Origin: a virus
Virus record (IMG/VR): IMGVR_UViG_3300045242_000171
Location: 1 to 46,478 of that record
Strand: one strand, 5' to 3'
DNA: 46,478 nt
The notes beneath the pieces were generated by a model. That model was given only the letters and a program-made list of their open reading frames with translations. It did no database searches and was not told the origin of the DNA. Each line of letters opens with the position of its first letter. Position 1 is the stretch's first letter. Made by a program: the position numbers and the translations under genes. This document shows, piece by piece, positions 19,948 to 28,489 of the stretch.

Positions 19948-20295
19948 CTAAGCCGGTGTGACCGAGAGGCCGCCGTCGGCGCGATACCATAAACTCACGT
20001 CCGCTGATCCGTCAGCGACCATGAGCCGGTGGTTGGTGGTGTCGTAGATTGAGCGCCCGGCGTACTTCCCCACGGTGTTCGTGGCGGAGGCCTTGGCTGC
20101 GATATTGGCGGCGGTGTCGGCGCGCGTCTCCCACGTGGAGTGGAAGTTGCGGGCGTCGATCTTCACCAGCACGCTACCGGTGCCGCCCCCTGGCGGTACT
20201 ACAGCATACTGCTGGATCTTCTCGAAGGCCGCCTCGATAGCGGCGTGGATGCGCTGCGTGGCGGGATCGGTGACGAGCGGAAGCCTGAGGTTCAT
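19948..20295 (-). CDS. Small tail-associated protein
   Basis: 115 residues from ATG 20295 (ATGA overlap with the tail-hub gene). A helix (TQRIHAAIEAAFEKIQQYA) precedes a beta-rich C-terminal part, YDTTNHRLMVADGSADVSLWY, resembling short virion decoration or fibre-attachment proteins. Function inferred from position only. Confidence 0.5.
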   Translation of the reverse strand: MNLRLPLVTDPATQRIHAAIEAAFEKIQQYAVVPPGGGTGSVLVKIDARNFHSTWETRADTAANIAAKASATNTVGKYAGRSIYDTTNHRLMVADGSADVSLWYRADGGLSVTPA

Positions 20296-21794
20296 CGCCC
20301 GCTGGTCTCCACGGCGTCCCACCGGATGCGACCGAGCTGCCAGGCATTGTCCGTGGTGGGCGTGACGCGCATCACGATCTGCCGACCGGCAAGCCGGGCA
20401 TCTACGTAGCCATCCGCCCGCGCGAGGAAGGGCCCGAAGGCATAGTCCACGCCGTTCGGGGTTTCGCGCGCGGTGAAGTTGAACTGGATGTCGCCGAGGG
20501 TCTTCTCGTCGGTGATCATCTGGTTGAGCTCCACGAAGCGGTCGCCGTTGCCAGACTCGAGCGCCCCGGTCTCCGCGTATACGGAGCCCACGCGAGAGGC
20601 GCCATTGGCCAGCGAGGTGGTCTCGTGGTTGTAGATGAGCCCGTCGGCGCCCACGGCCATCGGTGTGGGGAAGGCACCCTTGTCCACCCAGGACGAGCGC
20701 GGCAGGGCCCCGATCATCCAGTGCTGATTCTTGTAGTTGTAGGCCACATAACGGTCAGGCTCAGAGGACCCGGTGCCGCAGTAGTTCCACTGCACCTCCT
20801 CGAAGGTGCCATTCGAGCCCGCGTAGAACTTCTCCGACTGCGAAGCGTTCATGTTGTTGAATACGTAGTCGGCCACATCGCACGGCACTTCCTGCACCGC
20901 GGCGCCGTCATACATCCAGAAGCGCTTGTCGCTCATCCACCATGCCGCGTTCCCCGCGACCACGATCGCGTTCGGGCCGATGAGCCCGCACTGGTCGCCC
21001 ACCTTCCCGCGCGCGAAGATCAGCGGCTGGCCGAGGTAGGTGACGGCGTGGGCGTCCACGTTCGTGAGCACCAGGATCTGGCCCCTCACCCTGACGCCCC
21101 GCATGATCGTGCCGGGCGTGACGAGCTCGATGGAGCCGGCCTCGTTCGTTGCGGCCGCGGCCCAGAGCGTGTTGTTCTCCACGTCCGACCACTTCAGCAG
21201 GCGCCCGTTACCGCTGGCGCCGAGCGCCATCAGGTGCCGCTGCTCGGTGACCAACATTCCGAGGTTGTTGGTCGGCGCGTTCGTGACCACCGCGGCGGGC
21301 GTACCGGTGGCGAGGGCCCACTCGTAAATCTTGCCGTCGCCCTTCGCGCACGCGACGAGATGCTCACCCCACGTGTCGAGCTGCCAGGTCATCGGCGGCA
21401 GGAAGTTACCGCTCGCTCGAGGCGTGCCGTAGGTGCCGGTCCCGTACGTGGAGCCGCCGTAACCGAGCTGCTCCACGGCGTTGTCTGAGCCGGCGGTGAA
21501 CCCGGCCGGCGTCACATCAAAGACAGTGGCGTCACCCTTGCCTACGATCAGCTGAGTCGACGTACCCACGGCATAGAAGCGCCCGCCGCCGTTGGTGCGC
21601 CATGCGAGCATCCCCCGCGCCGGGTGCGCGAGCGGGGTCGTGGTGATCGCGGCCCATCCCCCGATCGGTTGCATGATCCCATCCAGCCAGCGTACCTGGT
21701 TGGCGTCATACCATCGACCACGCACCTGGTAGCGTGTGCCATTGCGAACGACACCCGGTGGTAGGTCAACTGGAAGGAGGGGGAGCTTCGCCAT
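20292..21794 (-). CDS. Tail hub / packaged-DNA stabilisation protein, P22 gp10-like
   Basis: 500 residues. Starts LPLLPVDLPPGVVRNGTRYQ, then a series of beta-propeller-like strands each with Gly-Trp or Gly-Tyr turns (WYDANQVRWLDGIMQPIGGW; AAWWMSDKRFWMYDG; RYVAYNYKNQHWMIG). This matches the P22 gp10-like tail-hub/stabilisation family, which closes the portal below the connector. Length agrees (gp10 is ~470). Neighbours are ejection proteins and lysis genes. Confidence 0.75.
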   Translation of the reverse strand: MAKLPLLPVDLPPGVVRNGTRYQVRGRWYDANQVRWLDGIMQPIGGWAAITTTPLAHPARGMLAWRTNGGGRFYAVGTSTQLIVGKGDATVFDVTPAGFTAGSDNAVEQLGYGGSTYGTGTYGTPRASGNFLPPMTWQLDTWGEHLVACAKGDGKIYEWALATGTPAAVVTNAPTNNLGMLVTEQRHLMALGASGNGRLLKWSDVENNTLWAAAATNEAGSIELVTPGTIMRGVRVRGQILVLTNVDAHAVTYLGQPLIFARGKVGDQCGLIGPNAIVVAGNAAWWMSDKRFWMYDGAAVQEVPCDVADYVFNNMNASQSEKFYAGSNGTFEEVQWNYCGTGSSEPDRYVAYNYKNQHWMIGALPRSSWVDKGAFPTPMAVGADGLIYNHETTSLANGASRVGSVYAETGALESGNGDRFVELNQMITDEKTLGDIQFNFTARETPNGVDYAFGPFLARADGYVDARLAGRQIVMRVTPTTDNAWQLGRIRWDAVETSGR

Positions 21795-21797
21795 TGC

Positions 21798-22196
21798 TCA
21801 GGTGTCGGACTGAGTCCGGCGCCAGTAGCGGATGCCGTAGGTGGCGAAGAAGATCGAGACCAACATCACCTGATACCAGAGCGGCGTGAGGGCGAGCGCG
21901 GTGAACCCGGCCGCCACGATCATCGAGCAGCCAGGCACGAACGCCAGGATCGCCGGGATCGACACCACGATCAGCGTGTACTCGTCTTTCCAGGACGTGG
22001 CCGCTTGCCTTGCAAACTCCATCTCCCAGTTCGCGTCGGCGGTAAGCCCCTGGGACGCCAGCTGAGCCTGCCGCTCGCCCTGCGCCTTCAATAGGTCGAC
22101 GTCGTTGGCGTGGGCCTGGGCGTTGAGCTCAGCCTTGCGCGTGAAGTAGGTGGCGATCGCCTGCGGGATGCCAGACAGAAGTGAGAGCCAGTTCAT
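21798..22196 (-). CDS. Holin, GTA_holin_3TM-like
   Basis: 132 residues. Amphipathic N terminus, a long polar helix (AELNAQAHANDVDLLKAQGE), then two clear membrane helices at ~75-97 (YTLIVVSIPAILAFVPG) and ~105-122 (WYQVMLVSIFFATYGI) ending in a basic tail. That layout matches the three-segment holin family of gene-transfer agents and related phages. It would form the membrane lesion that releases the endolysin. Directly downstream of the endolysin with a four-base overlap. Confidence 0.75.
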   Translation of the reverse strand: MNWLSLLSGIPQAIATYFTRKAELNAQAHANDVDLLKAQGERQAQLASQGLTADANWEMEFARQAATSWKDEYTLIVVSIPAILAFVPGCSMIVAAGFTALALTPLWYQVMLVSIFFATYGIRYWRRTQSDT

Positions 22197-22726
22197 CGTG
22201 ACGCCTCAGCACACAGTGAGAAGAGCCGGCGCATCCAGCCCTTGCCGTAGACGCCAAAGTCCTTGGACTGCGTGTAACGAAGGGCCCGCTGTGCTAGGAA
22301 GTAGTTGATCAGCTTGTCCTGCTCGAGGTTGCGCGCAGCGGCGCGCGTTTGCGGGCCGAGCTCGCCGTCGACCACGATGCCAAGCGCTACCTGCAGCAGC
22401 CTCACCGCCGCATCCACGCCCTGGTTCACTGCGGAATCAAACACCGCTAGGGCGGCTCGAGGCGGGAGATCGTCACCGCCGATGACAGCCCAGAAGTCCT
22501 TGTTATAGAGCGCCACTGCCTGCTCGCGAGAGAGGCTGGCGATGTCAAGAGCCGGGTATGACTTCGCACTGATGCCCCACTTCGTGCCACGCAGGTCGCC
22601 CTTGCCCTGCGCGCCGCCGGTCCAGTTGCCCGGATCCTTGGGGTCCATCGAGAGCTTGCCGGCGCCCTCGATCGTGGGATCGAGAACGAAGTTCACGGCG
22701 CGGATGAAGGCTTGCGAGTAGATCAC
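22193..22726 (-). CDS. Endolysin, GH108 muramidase with peptidoglycan-binding part
   Basis: 177 residues. N-terminal GH108 core: FVLDPTIEGAGKLSMDPKDP carries the catalytic Glu (about residue 20), followed after an insert by GTKWGISAKSYP, the family Asp-Pro...T-x-W-G-I-S block. A C-terminal PG_binding_3-like part contains ALAVFDSAVNQGVDAAVRLL and IVVDGELGPQTR. Cleaves the glycan strand of the host wall. No signal peptide, so it depends on the neighbouring holin. Confidence 0.85.
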   Translation of the reverse strand: MIYSQAFIRAVNFVLDPTIEGAGKLSMDPKDPGNWTGGAQGKGDLRGTKWGISAKSYPALDIASLSREQAVALYNKDFWAVIGGDDLPPRAALAVFDSAVNQGVDAAVRLLQVALGIVVDGELGPQTRAAARNLEQDKLINYFLAQRALRYTQSKDFGVYGKGWMRRLFSLCAEASR

Positions 22727-22908
22727 TTGAGCCCCGCGTGCACCACGAGGTAGGAGCAGGCTGCTAACAGCTGCAAAATCGTGGTGCCAGCCACCGCCCA
22801 GAGGATCCGCTCCAGCTTCCTCACGCTATATTGGAGGCCCTCGTAGCGCTCCGCGCAGATCCGTTCGTGGTTCTCGATGCGATCGAGGGCCAGAGTGCCT
22901 TCATCCAT
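22723..22908 (-). CDS. Small membrane protein, XhlA-like
   Basis: 61 residues: a polar helix with heptads (LALDRIENHERICAERYEGL), then one membrane span LWAVAGTTILQLLAACSYLVVHAG at the C terminus. This is the layout of XhlA-type hemolysin/holin helpers beside endolysins. ATGA overlap with the endolysin start. Lysis accessory, or an inner-membrane spanin candidate. Confidence 0.6.
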   Translation of the reverse strand: MDEGTLALDRIENHERICAERYEGLQYSVRKLERILWAVAGTTILQLLAACSYLVVHAGLK

Positions 22909-22917
22909 AGGTTTTCC

Positions 22918-23007
22918 TTAATCACACTCGCAGCAGTCGTCTGTACATAGGCCGCACCGCTCGCAAATCTTCTTGACGTAGCCTCCGCACTGACTGCAGA
23001 AGCGCAT
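22918..23007 (-). CDS. 29-residue Cys-rich microprotein
   Basis: ATG 23007 overlaps the previous stop (TGATG) and the TAA is at 22918-22920. The product begins [19 protein letters not shown] and ends LCTDDCCECD: eight Cys in 29 residues, arranged CxxC...CxxCxxC...CCxC. This could bind one or two zinc ions. It lies between a tail-fibre gene and the lysis genes. The spacing and strict coupling support that it is translated. Confidence 0.6.
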   Translation of the reverse strand: MRFCSQCGGYVKKICERCGLCTDDCCECD

Positions 23008-23456
23008 CACAAGGCGTTATTGAATGTCAGTTGTACAGTCACGTTGACCGTGACAGAGCTCAAGCCGTCGCTCACCACGCACCGGTACACGCCCGTATCG
23101 GATGAGTTGTCGGCCGAGCGGTTCTCAGAGAATGTTGCGGTGGCTGATGTGTTGCCAGCCACCGCGAAATTGACTCCACTCACGCGCGACCACACGTATG
23201 TGTAGGACCCTGTGCCGCCGGTCGCCACGATCGTCGCCACGGCCACCGCGCTGCACGGAGTGGAGCTGTCAGGGGCGTGACTATTGCACTGTCCAAACAC
23301 AGAGCCAGGACCAGTGGCACCAAGAGCCGCCCCAGTGAACCGGTGCCACGCTCCCGCCACGTGCACCCAGCCCACAGCCGGATGCCATGCCCCCGCTACC
23401 TTCACGAATGGGGTGAAGGGATGCCAGGCGCCCGCTACGTGGACGCCGCTGCTCAC
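23007..23456 (-). CDS. Tail protein with AGAWH repeats and an Ig/PKD-like domain
   Basis: 149 residues. The first 40 hold three near-copies of V-(H/K)-V-A-G-A-W-H ([30 protein letters not shown]), a motif found in phage tail proteins. From residue ~62, a beta-sandwich-like section ([21 protein letters not shown] ... [19 protein letters not shown]) resembles an Ig- or PKD-type domain. Probably on the virion surface, binding sugars or another fibre. Confidence 0.7.
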   Translation of the reverse strand: MSSGVHVAGAWHPFTPFVKVAGAWHPAVGWVHVAGAWHRFTGAALGATGPGSVFGQCNSHAPDSSTPCSAVAVATIVATGGTGSYTYVWSRVSGVNFAVAGNTSATATFSENRSADNSSDTGVYRCVVSDGLSSVTVNVTVQLTFNNAL

Positions 23457-23869
23457 GAGTACTGGAGCCAGACGTCCCCGTCAGCGCCGCCAGAGGGCGC
23501 AGAGGCAGAGACCGTGACGAGAGCAGACGAGAACGCGCCACCGTGGCGGAGAGCCTTCGTAGGGAGCTGGGTCACAGGCAGGGCGCCCGCGGTAATATTC
23601 GCGGCGTTGGTGAAGTAGGAGGCGTCGTGACCGTCCAGGAGGTCTGCGTCGACGCCAGAGCCCGCGCCATCAACCGTCAGGAGCTTCGCCTTGACATCCG
23701 CGGCCGTGTAGGCGCTGGCTACTAGCGCAGCGTTAGCCACAACCGAGACGGCCTTCACGGTCGTGTCGATCGTGTCTAGGTCTGTGTTTATCTTGCCGCC
23801 CCATGAATCAGGGCTCGCCCCTACCTCCGGCTTGACCAGAGCGTAGTTGGTGGTGGTGGTATCAGCCAT
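23453..23869 (-). CDS. Tail fibre segment
   Basis: 138 residues. Opens with [20 protein letters not shown] and [12 protein letters not shown], a common phage tail-fibre N-terminal motif, and continues with [15 protein letters not shown], another repeated fibre motif. Likely attaches to the tail or to another fibre chain. TAATG coupling with the upstream gene. Confidence 0.75.
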   Translation of the reverse strand: MADTTTTNYALVKPEVGASPDSWGGKINTDLDTIDTTVKAVSVVANAALVASAYTAADVKAKLLTVDGAGSGVDADLLDGHDASYFTNAANITAGALPVTQLPTKALRHGGAFSSALVTVSASAPSGGADGDVWLQYS

Positions 23870-24201
23870 TACACGCCACCGTCACCGCGGGTGCAGTAGA
23901 TAGGGGCCGGCGTGACGCCGGTGGCGATGAACGCCGCCACGGTGTCCACGCCCGGCGGGATGCGGATGTTCGTTGGCAGGCCGCTGGTGCCGATCGGGGG
24001 CACCGGGTAGTCGGTGGCTACTGCCGTCTGGGCGCCAATGCCCCAGCGCAGGAAGGCGAACGCGGTGCAGGTGTTGAAGACCTGCAGGGTATCCGTGTAC
24101 TTCTCTTCCACCGCGGACCAGTTGACAGAGGCGGAGGAGTTGGCGACCGGGGTGAGGTTCTTGGTCGTGGACTGCGGCAGGAATGCCGTGGAATTACTCA
24201 T
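23869..24201 (-). CDS. Hypothetical virion protein
   Basis: 110 residues of beta-rich sequence: [51 protein letters not shown]. Resembles short virion surface or fibre-tip proteins. No specific family; placed in the fibre cluster. Confidence 0.55.
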   Translation of the reverse strand: MSNSTAFLPQSTTKNLTPVANSSASVNWSAVEEKYTDTLQVFNTCTAFAFLRWGIGAQTAVATDYPVPPIGTSGLPTNIRIPPGVDTVAAFIATGVTPAPIYCTRGDGGV

Positions 24202-24383
24202 TGGAAAGACCCTACGGGTGAGGGGTTGGGGGTCACCACTATTGTATCTTCAGCGTTCTCTGACACCCACAACGGGCGCATCGGGCTGATGTAGATGGTG
24301 GGCAAGGACACCGAGAAAATGGCGTCCAGAGGCGGCGCGGGGGCCGCCGTGGAGTCAAGGTTTAGCCACAGGGGAAGAAGCAT
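24198..24383 (-). CDS. Hypothetical small protein in fibre cluster
   Basis: 61 residues, Pro-rich and hydrophobic (LPTIYISPMRPLWVS), beginning MLLPLWLNLD. ATGA-coupled to the next gene and 4 bases after the preceding one. May be a structural minor protein. Unrecognised. Confidence 0.45.
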   Translation of the reverse strand: MLLPLWLNLDSTAAPAPPLDAIFSVSLPTIYISPMRPLWVSENAEDTIVVTPNPSPVGSFQ

Positions 24384-24387
24384 GGTA

Positions 24388-25593
24388 CTAGCCTCCAGCG
24401 CCGAGCATCATCTGCCGGCCGGTGCCAGCCCCACCGCCACCACCAGATGGAACGCCGGTCAGGTAGATGATGAACTCGCGGCCGATGTTGTTGACGTCCG
24501 CGGCCGGCAGAGAAGCCGGGGGAGTGGTGTAGGAGAAGTTGGCCGGCAGGTTCTGCTTCAGCTTAAAAGCGTTGGAGCCGTTGTCGACCGTGACGAGGCA
24601 CACGCCAGAGTCTGGCACCAGGTCGAGGTAGTACTGCTGGGCGGTGGTCGTGAACGACATCGCCACGCTCTGTAGCCCCACGGCCACGGGCAGCACCGAG
24701 CTCGTCCCCACCTTATTGCCGGTGCCGGTCTCGTACGCCACAACCTTGACGTTGCTGGCCGTGTTGCCGCCGGACCCGATACTCACCCACGCCGTGTCCA
24801 CGGTGCCGGCAGTGGCTAAGTAGCCGGCGTTGAAGTACATCGAGTCGCCGTTGCCGCCCGACTCGTTCTCCGATACCGGGGACGAGAAGCCAGTGCCATC
24901 CTGGCCGCAGAGTTTGGTTGATGGCTCTGCGAAAGCGACGGTGATCACATGCTCGTTGGCAGACGCGCCATGAGAGTCAGTCATCGTTGCGGTATACGTA
25001 CCGCTCGACGTGACCCGGAGCCCCTCAACCATCAGTCCGTAGTTGACGGTGTTCCCGGCCGCCTTGTAGTGCTGCGTGTATCCAGTGCCCGCCGTCAAAG
25101 AATTTACCGCGCCGTTCCCAGAGCCTCCGACAGCAATGACGAAAGCAGGGAGCGTGCCCACTACAAGCCCGGTCCCGGCCATCGCGTCTGTGCCGGTTCC
25201 TGGGTTAGTAAACGCGCGCTGATTGGACCCAATTATGGAAGAGGCCGTCTTTAAGCCGCTGACCTCGAAGGCCACGACCATAATGCTGCCAGGGTTCCCC
25301 CCATTGAAGCTCACTGTGGCAGTCGTGATGCCGGCGGGGCAGTTCTCTTGATAGTAGAGACCCATGTGAAAGGTGCCGGCGTCGGCGGTCGTGTTGCCAG
25401 TGACATTGATTGTGCCGATGACTGACTTCCAGGTCCCGCCCTGGTTATCAACGATGCCGGTAACGTACGGATTTCCGGCGCCAGGAGAGGTCAACGTCCA
25501 GAGGAACGCCGTGTTTCCCGCAACGAAGCTGCGGTTAATCACGTTCGTGTTGGTGGCGGTCTGTACCGCGGTACTGACGAATGCAGCAGTCAT
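24388..25593 (-). CDS. Beta-rich tail fibre protein
   Basis: 401 residues rich in Thr, Gly, Asn and Val. The first half is a long beta section (TATVSFNGGNPGSIMVVAFE; TYTATMTDSHGASANEHVIT), the second half ~230-360 a separate lectin-like section, and it ends in a glycine run and RQMMLGAGG. Begins directly after the preceding stop. Surface attachment role inferred; host-receptor specificity unknown. Confidence 0.6.
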   Translation of the reverse strand: MTAAFVSTAVQTATNTNVINRSFVAGNTAFLWTLTSPGAGNPYVTGIVDNQGGTWKSVIGTINVTGNTTADAGTFHMGLYYQENCPAGITTATVSFNGGNPGSIMVVAFEVSGLKTASSIIGSNQRAFTNPGTGTDAMAGTGLVVGTLPAFVIAVGGSGNGAVNSLTAGTGYTQHYKAAGNTVNYGLMVEGLRVTSSGTYTATMTDSHGASANEHVITVAFAEPSTKLCGQDGTGFSSPVSENESGGNGDSMYFNAGYLATAGTVDTAWVSIGSGGNTASNVKVVAYETGTGNKVGTSSVLPVAVGLQSVAMSFTTTAQQYYLDLVPDSGVCLVTVDNGSNAFKLKQNLPANFSYTTPPASLPAADVNNIGREFIIYLTGVPSGGGGGAGTGRQMMLGAGG

Positions 25594-27141
25594 TTAGAAG
25601 TTGCTCCCGATCTGGGCGGGCGCGAGCCCTGTGTTCACGTCGATTCCGCCCCACGCGCCCATGTCCGTCGGCGTCCCGCCAGTTGTTCCGTCGCTAGAGC
25701 CGGGCTTTGTGCCGGTCGCCGAGCAGGTGCTGCCGGGCGTGAGCTTGTAGAAGGCAGCTTCTGACCCAGATCCCACGAATCCCGGAGAGTTTGTGGTGGC
25801 TGAGTGCGCATCCTTCCCGATGCAGCCCGACGGGACCTGCGTGCCCCACGTGGCCAGAGAAGATGTGAGCGACGTCGGGTAGGCGCTCCCGTTGTGGTCT
25901 ACCGTGAGACCTAGCTGCGGAACCGCCGGGTAGCAGTTGTAATCGATCTGAGCCAGAGAACTCGTGCTCACATCGATGTCGCCACGGCCGCCAGTGGTGC
26001 CGCGGTTGATGATGTTGTTGTAGATGGTAATAGTGGCAGCTGCGCCGAAGCGCGACAGACACCCTACGGGGTTATTGGGGATCCCCAGGAAGGTGTTGTT
26101 CGCCCACAGCTGCTTGTTCGCTGAGTCAGGGAAGGCGCCCGTCGAGATTATGAACGCCGACGCGCCCTGATCAGCGATTACGACATTGTTCTTGATAGCG
26201 AACGTGGTAGAGCCGTTCCCATCTGAGTCGCCACCGATTGCCGTGGTGGCGCCGCCGCTGCCATCCTGGAACGGCAGGTTGATGTAGTTGTAGCGGATCG
26301 TGTTGTTGTTCTGCGCCGCGTTCTTGAACTCGATGCCGCCGTGGTGCTGGTTGCTGGTGGAAATAATCGTGTTGTACTGTACGATCGTGTTGATCGAAGC
26401 CCAGGCCTCGATTCCGCACGCACGGCTGGTCGTGTCGGCGAGATCCGTGATGCGGTTGTTCTGCACGATCGCGCCGTCAGAGGCGTAGATCGTGATGGCG
26501 GTTGAATTAGCCCCGGTCAGGGAGTTTGTCTGTCCATGCGCGTAGTTGTTCTGGACGATGATGCCCTTGGTGCGCGTCCCTGGGATGTTCCCCGTCTGGC
26601 CGCCGATGGAGAGCGTGCGGTTAAAGCCGCCCTTCATCTCTAGGCCGTCGATGGTGATGTAGCCGGCCCCAGCCACGCCGCCGCCGGATCCATTGCCGAT
26701 AGATCCGAGGAGTGGCTGGCCCTGTGTGTTGTTACCCGAGGTGGCGCTGCCGCTCAGGATCGGGCCATTCCACACGCCGGCGGTGAACCCAGGCGCTCCA
26801 GTGAACGCCGTGCCATCTGACTGGCTGGCCGCAATCACCGTCTGCGCGGTGATGGTGCCACCAGCGATATTGAACGCGGGCGTGGCAAAGTCGCCCGTAT
26901 ATGAGCCGCCAATGAGTAGCAGGCAGTTATATGTGCCTGGCAGCAATCCCACCTTCTTGCCTGCGTAGGTGGCGCGCTTTGAGTTGATGGCTGTCAGGGC
27001 CCACGGGGAGATCAGCGTGCCTGGATTAGAGTCCGATCCCGTCGTCGAAATGTAGAAGTCAAAACTGCCCGGAGGCGGTGGGCCGCCGCCGCCACCACCG
27101 CCCTGCTGCGCAGGGGCCCTGATTGCAATCGCGAGTGCCAT
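25594..27141 (-). CDS. Tailspike with right-handed beta-helix
   Basis: 515 residues from ATG 27141 (TAATG overlap; the frame is open further but only this start matches its neighbour). N terminus MALAIAIRAPAQ, then a Gly/Pro linker, then FDFYISTTGSDSNPGT and repeated Asn-ladder coils such as IVQNNYAHGQTN, IVQNNRITDLAD, IVQYNTIIST and NNTIRYNYINL, the signature of a parallel beta-helix as in pectate-lyase-like spikes. Such proteins bind or cleave surface polysaccharide. The short anchor sequence is shared with the upstream fibre gene. Confidence 0.8.
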   Translation of the reverse strand: MALAIAIRAPAQQGGGGGGGPPPPGSFDFYISTTGSDSNPGTLISPWALTAINSKRATYAGKKVGLLPGTYNCLLLIGGSYTGDFATPAFNIAGGTITAQTVIAASQSDGTAFTGAPGFTAGVWNGPILSGSATSGNNTQGQPLLGSIGNGSGGGVAGAGYITIDGLEMKGGFNRTLSIGGQTGNIPGTRTKGIIVQNNYAHGQTNSLTGANSTAITIYASDGAIVQNNRITDLADTTSRACGIEAWASINTIVQYNTIISTSNQHHGGIEFKNAAQNNNTIRYNYINLPFQDGSGGATTAIGGDSDGNGSTTFAIKNNVVIADQGASAFIISTGAFPDSANKQLWANNTFLGIPNNPVGCLSRFGAAATITIYNNIINRGTTGGRGDIDVSTSSLAQIDYNCYPAVPQLGLTVDHNGSAYPTSLTSSLATWGTQVPSGCIGKDAHSATTNSPGFVGSGSEAAFYKLTPGSTCSATGTKPGSSDGTTGGTPTDMGAWGGIDVNTGLAPAQIGSNF

Positions 27142-28481
27142 TAGACGATCAACCCGGTGCCAGCCAGAATCTGGCCGCCACTCTCTGGGCACACGTATAC
27201 GTAGCCGGTGAATCCCGACTGCAGCTTCCCCTTGTGGAAGTGAAAGCTGGCGTTGTTGTCTACCAAGGAGTCGATGATCTGTGGCTCCCGAATGGTGCAC
27301 GTGGACCACGTGGCGCTATTGCCCACGTACACGGCCGCGCAGTTGCCGGTCACCCCGGTGCCGCTCACGTCCGCGTAGGCATCGCAGTAGTAGCGGTAGT
27401 TGAGAACCCCGCGATTGCGCGAGTAGTTCCCCATCGCAATGTTGCGGGTGGTCGGGGAAGTCAGATTGTCTGTCTTCCCTGAATAATTCATGATCAGGGA
27501 GCCGTTGTCGTACACCCGCATAAAACCGGTGGATCCGGTGTTATTGGTGATGCACATCTCGACTTCGCGCCGAATCCACCCATTTGCCGGGTTGAACGGC
27601 ATCAAGGCCTGGTTCCAGTTTGTAGTGTTATGCCCGTTGGCGTCGTTCGGGCCCTGGAACATCCCGGCCGCGTAAGCGTCGGTCTGATACTGCGCGGTGG
27701 TGTCAGTGTTGTTGTATGGACGGTTGGCGAAGCCACCCGACGTGTAGGTGCTGAATGCGGTGGAGTCGATGTTGACGGTTGCGGTCCACGCCCCGAAGGA
27801 ACCGCCCACCGCGCTCACAGTCCCATAGAGACCGTTGATCTGCGTCATCCCTGCGACGCTGTTGAACTCCCAGGTCGCCCCCACCGAGAAGGGATTTGCT
27901 GCCTGCGCGGTTGACACCGTGATGACCGCGTTGGCGGCCTTAGTGATGCCAGAAATCGCAAAGAAGTTGTTCTGACGCAGACCCCAGTTGGTGTATGTGA
28001 AGTCCACGCCCTGAAAGGGCGAATCGCCGTCAGTCCAACAGAGGTCCTTGGTGTTCTGATCTCCCTGCGGGTCAAACACGAATCCGGGATCGAAGCGGTA
28101 ATACCAGCCGTACCTCAAGCAATATGGGTAGGCCGGCGGCGTGAAGGTGACTGACACCTGCACGTTGTTGTAGGGGTTTGAGGTGTCCTTGTGGCAGCCG
28201 GCGAGCATCTTGCTCACGTACGGATGCGGGGCTCCTATCACGTATGAGGACGGCTGGAACGTGAAGAGCTGGTTCTGCATCGCATACACGTCGCCGCCGC
28301 CCGGAGCATTGTTGCCTCCGGTCCACTGCGATGAGATCGTGCCCACTGGGTCCGCGCCCAGGTCGCGCACGATAGGCGCGAGGGCTCTGGACTTCGTGCC
28401 GAAGCCTGAGCCGCCTACGCTAAACGGCTGTCCGTGGACTAACCCGCCAGCCGGCGCGCGAACTGCGATGACAAGAGGCAC
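27141..28481 (-). CDS. Tail fibre / spike with shared N-terminal anchor
   Basis: 446 residues. Starts MPLVIAVRAPAGGLVHGQPF with a beta-sandwich-like opening, a Tyr/Trp-rich middle (YPYCLRYGWYYRFDPG), a short module ~195-255 with INGLYGTVSAVGG...STYTSGG (as in many fibre repeat domains), then a lectin-like end (IREPQIIDSLVDNNASFHFH). The start MPLVIAVRAPA repeats the start of the beta-helix spike, MALAIAIRAPA. Binding role inferred. Confidence 0.65.
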   Translation of the reverse strand: MPLVIAVRAPAGGLVHGQPFSVGGSGFGTKSRALAPIVRDLGADPVGTISSQWTGGNNAPGGGDVYAMQNQLFTFQPSSYVIGAPHPYVSKMLAGCHKDTSNPYNNVQVSVTFTPPAYPYCLRYGWYYRFDPGFVFDPQGDQNTKDLCWTDGDSPFQGVDFTYTNWGLRQNNFFAISGITKAANAVITVSTAQAANPFSVGATWEFNSVAGMTQINGLYGTVSAVGGSFGAWTATVNIDSTAFSTYTSGGFANRPYNNTDTTAQYQTDAYAAGMFQGPNDANGHNTTNWNQALMPFNPANGWIRREVEMCITNNTGSTGFMRVYDNGSLIMNYSGKTDNLTSPTTRNIAMGNYSRNRGVLNYRYYCDAYADVSGTGVTGNCAAVYVGNSATWSTCTIREPQIIDSLVDNNASFHFHKGKLQSGFTGYVYVCPESGGQILAGTGLIV

Positions 28482-28489
28482 TGCTACCC

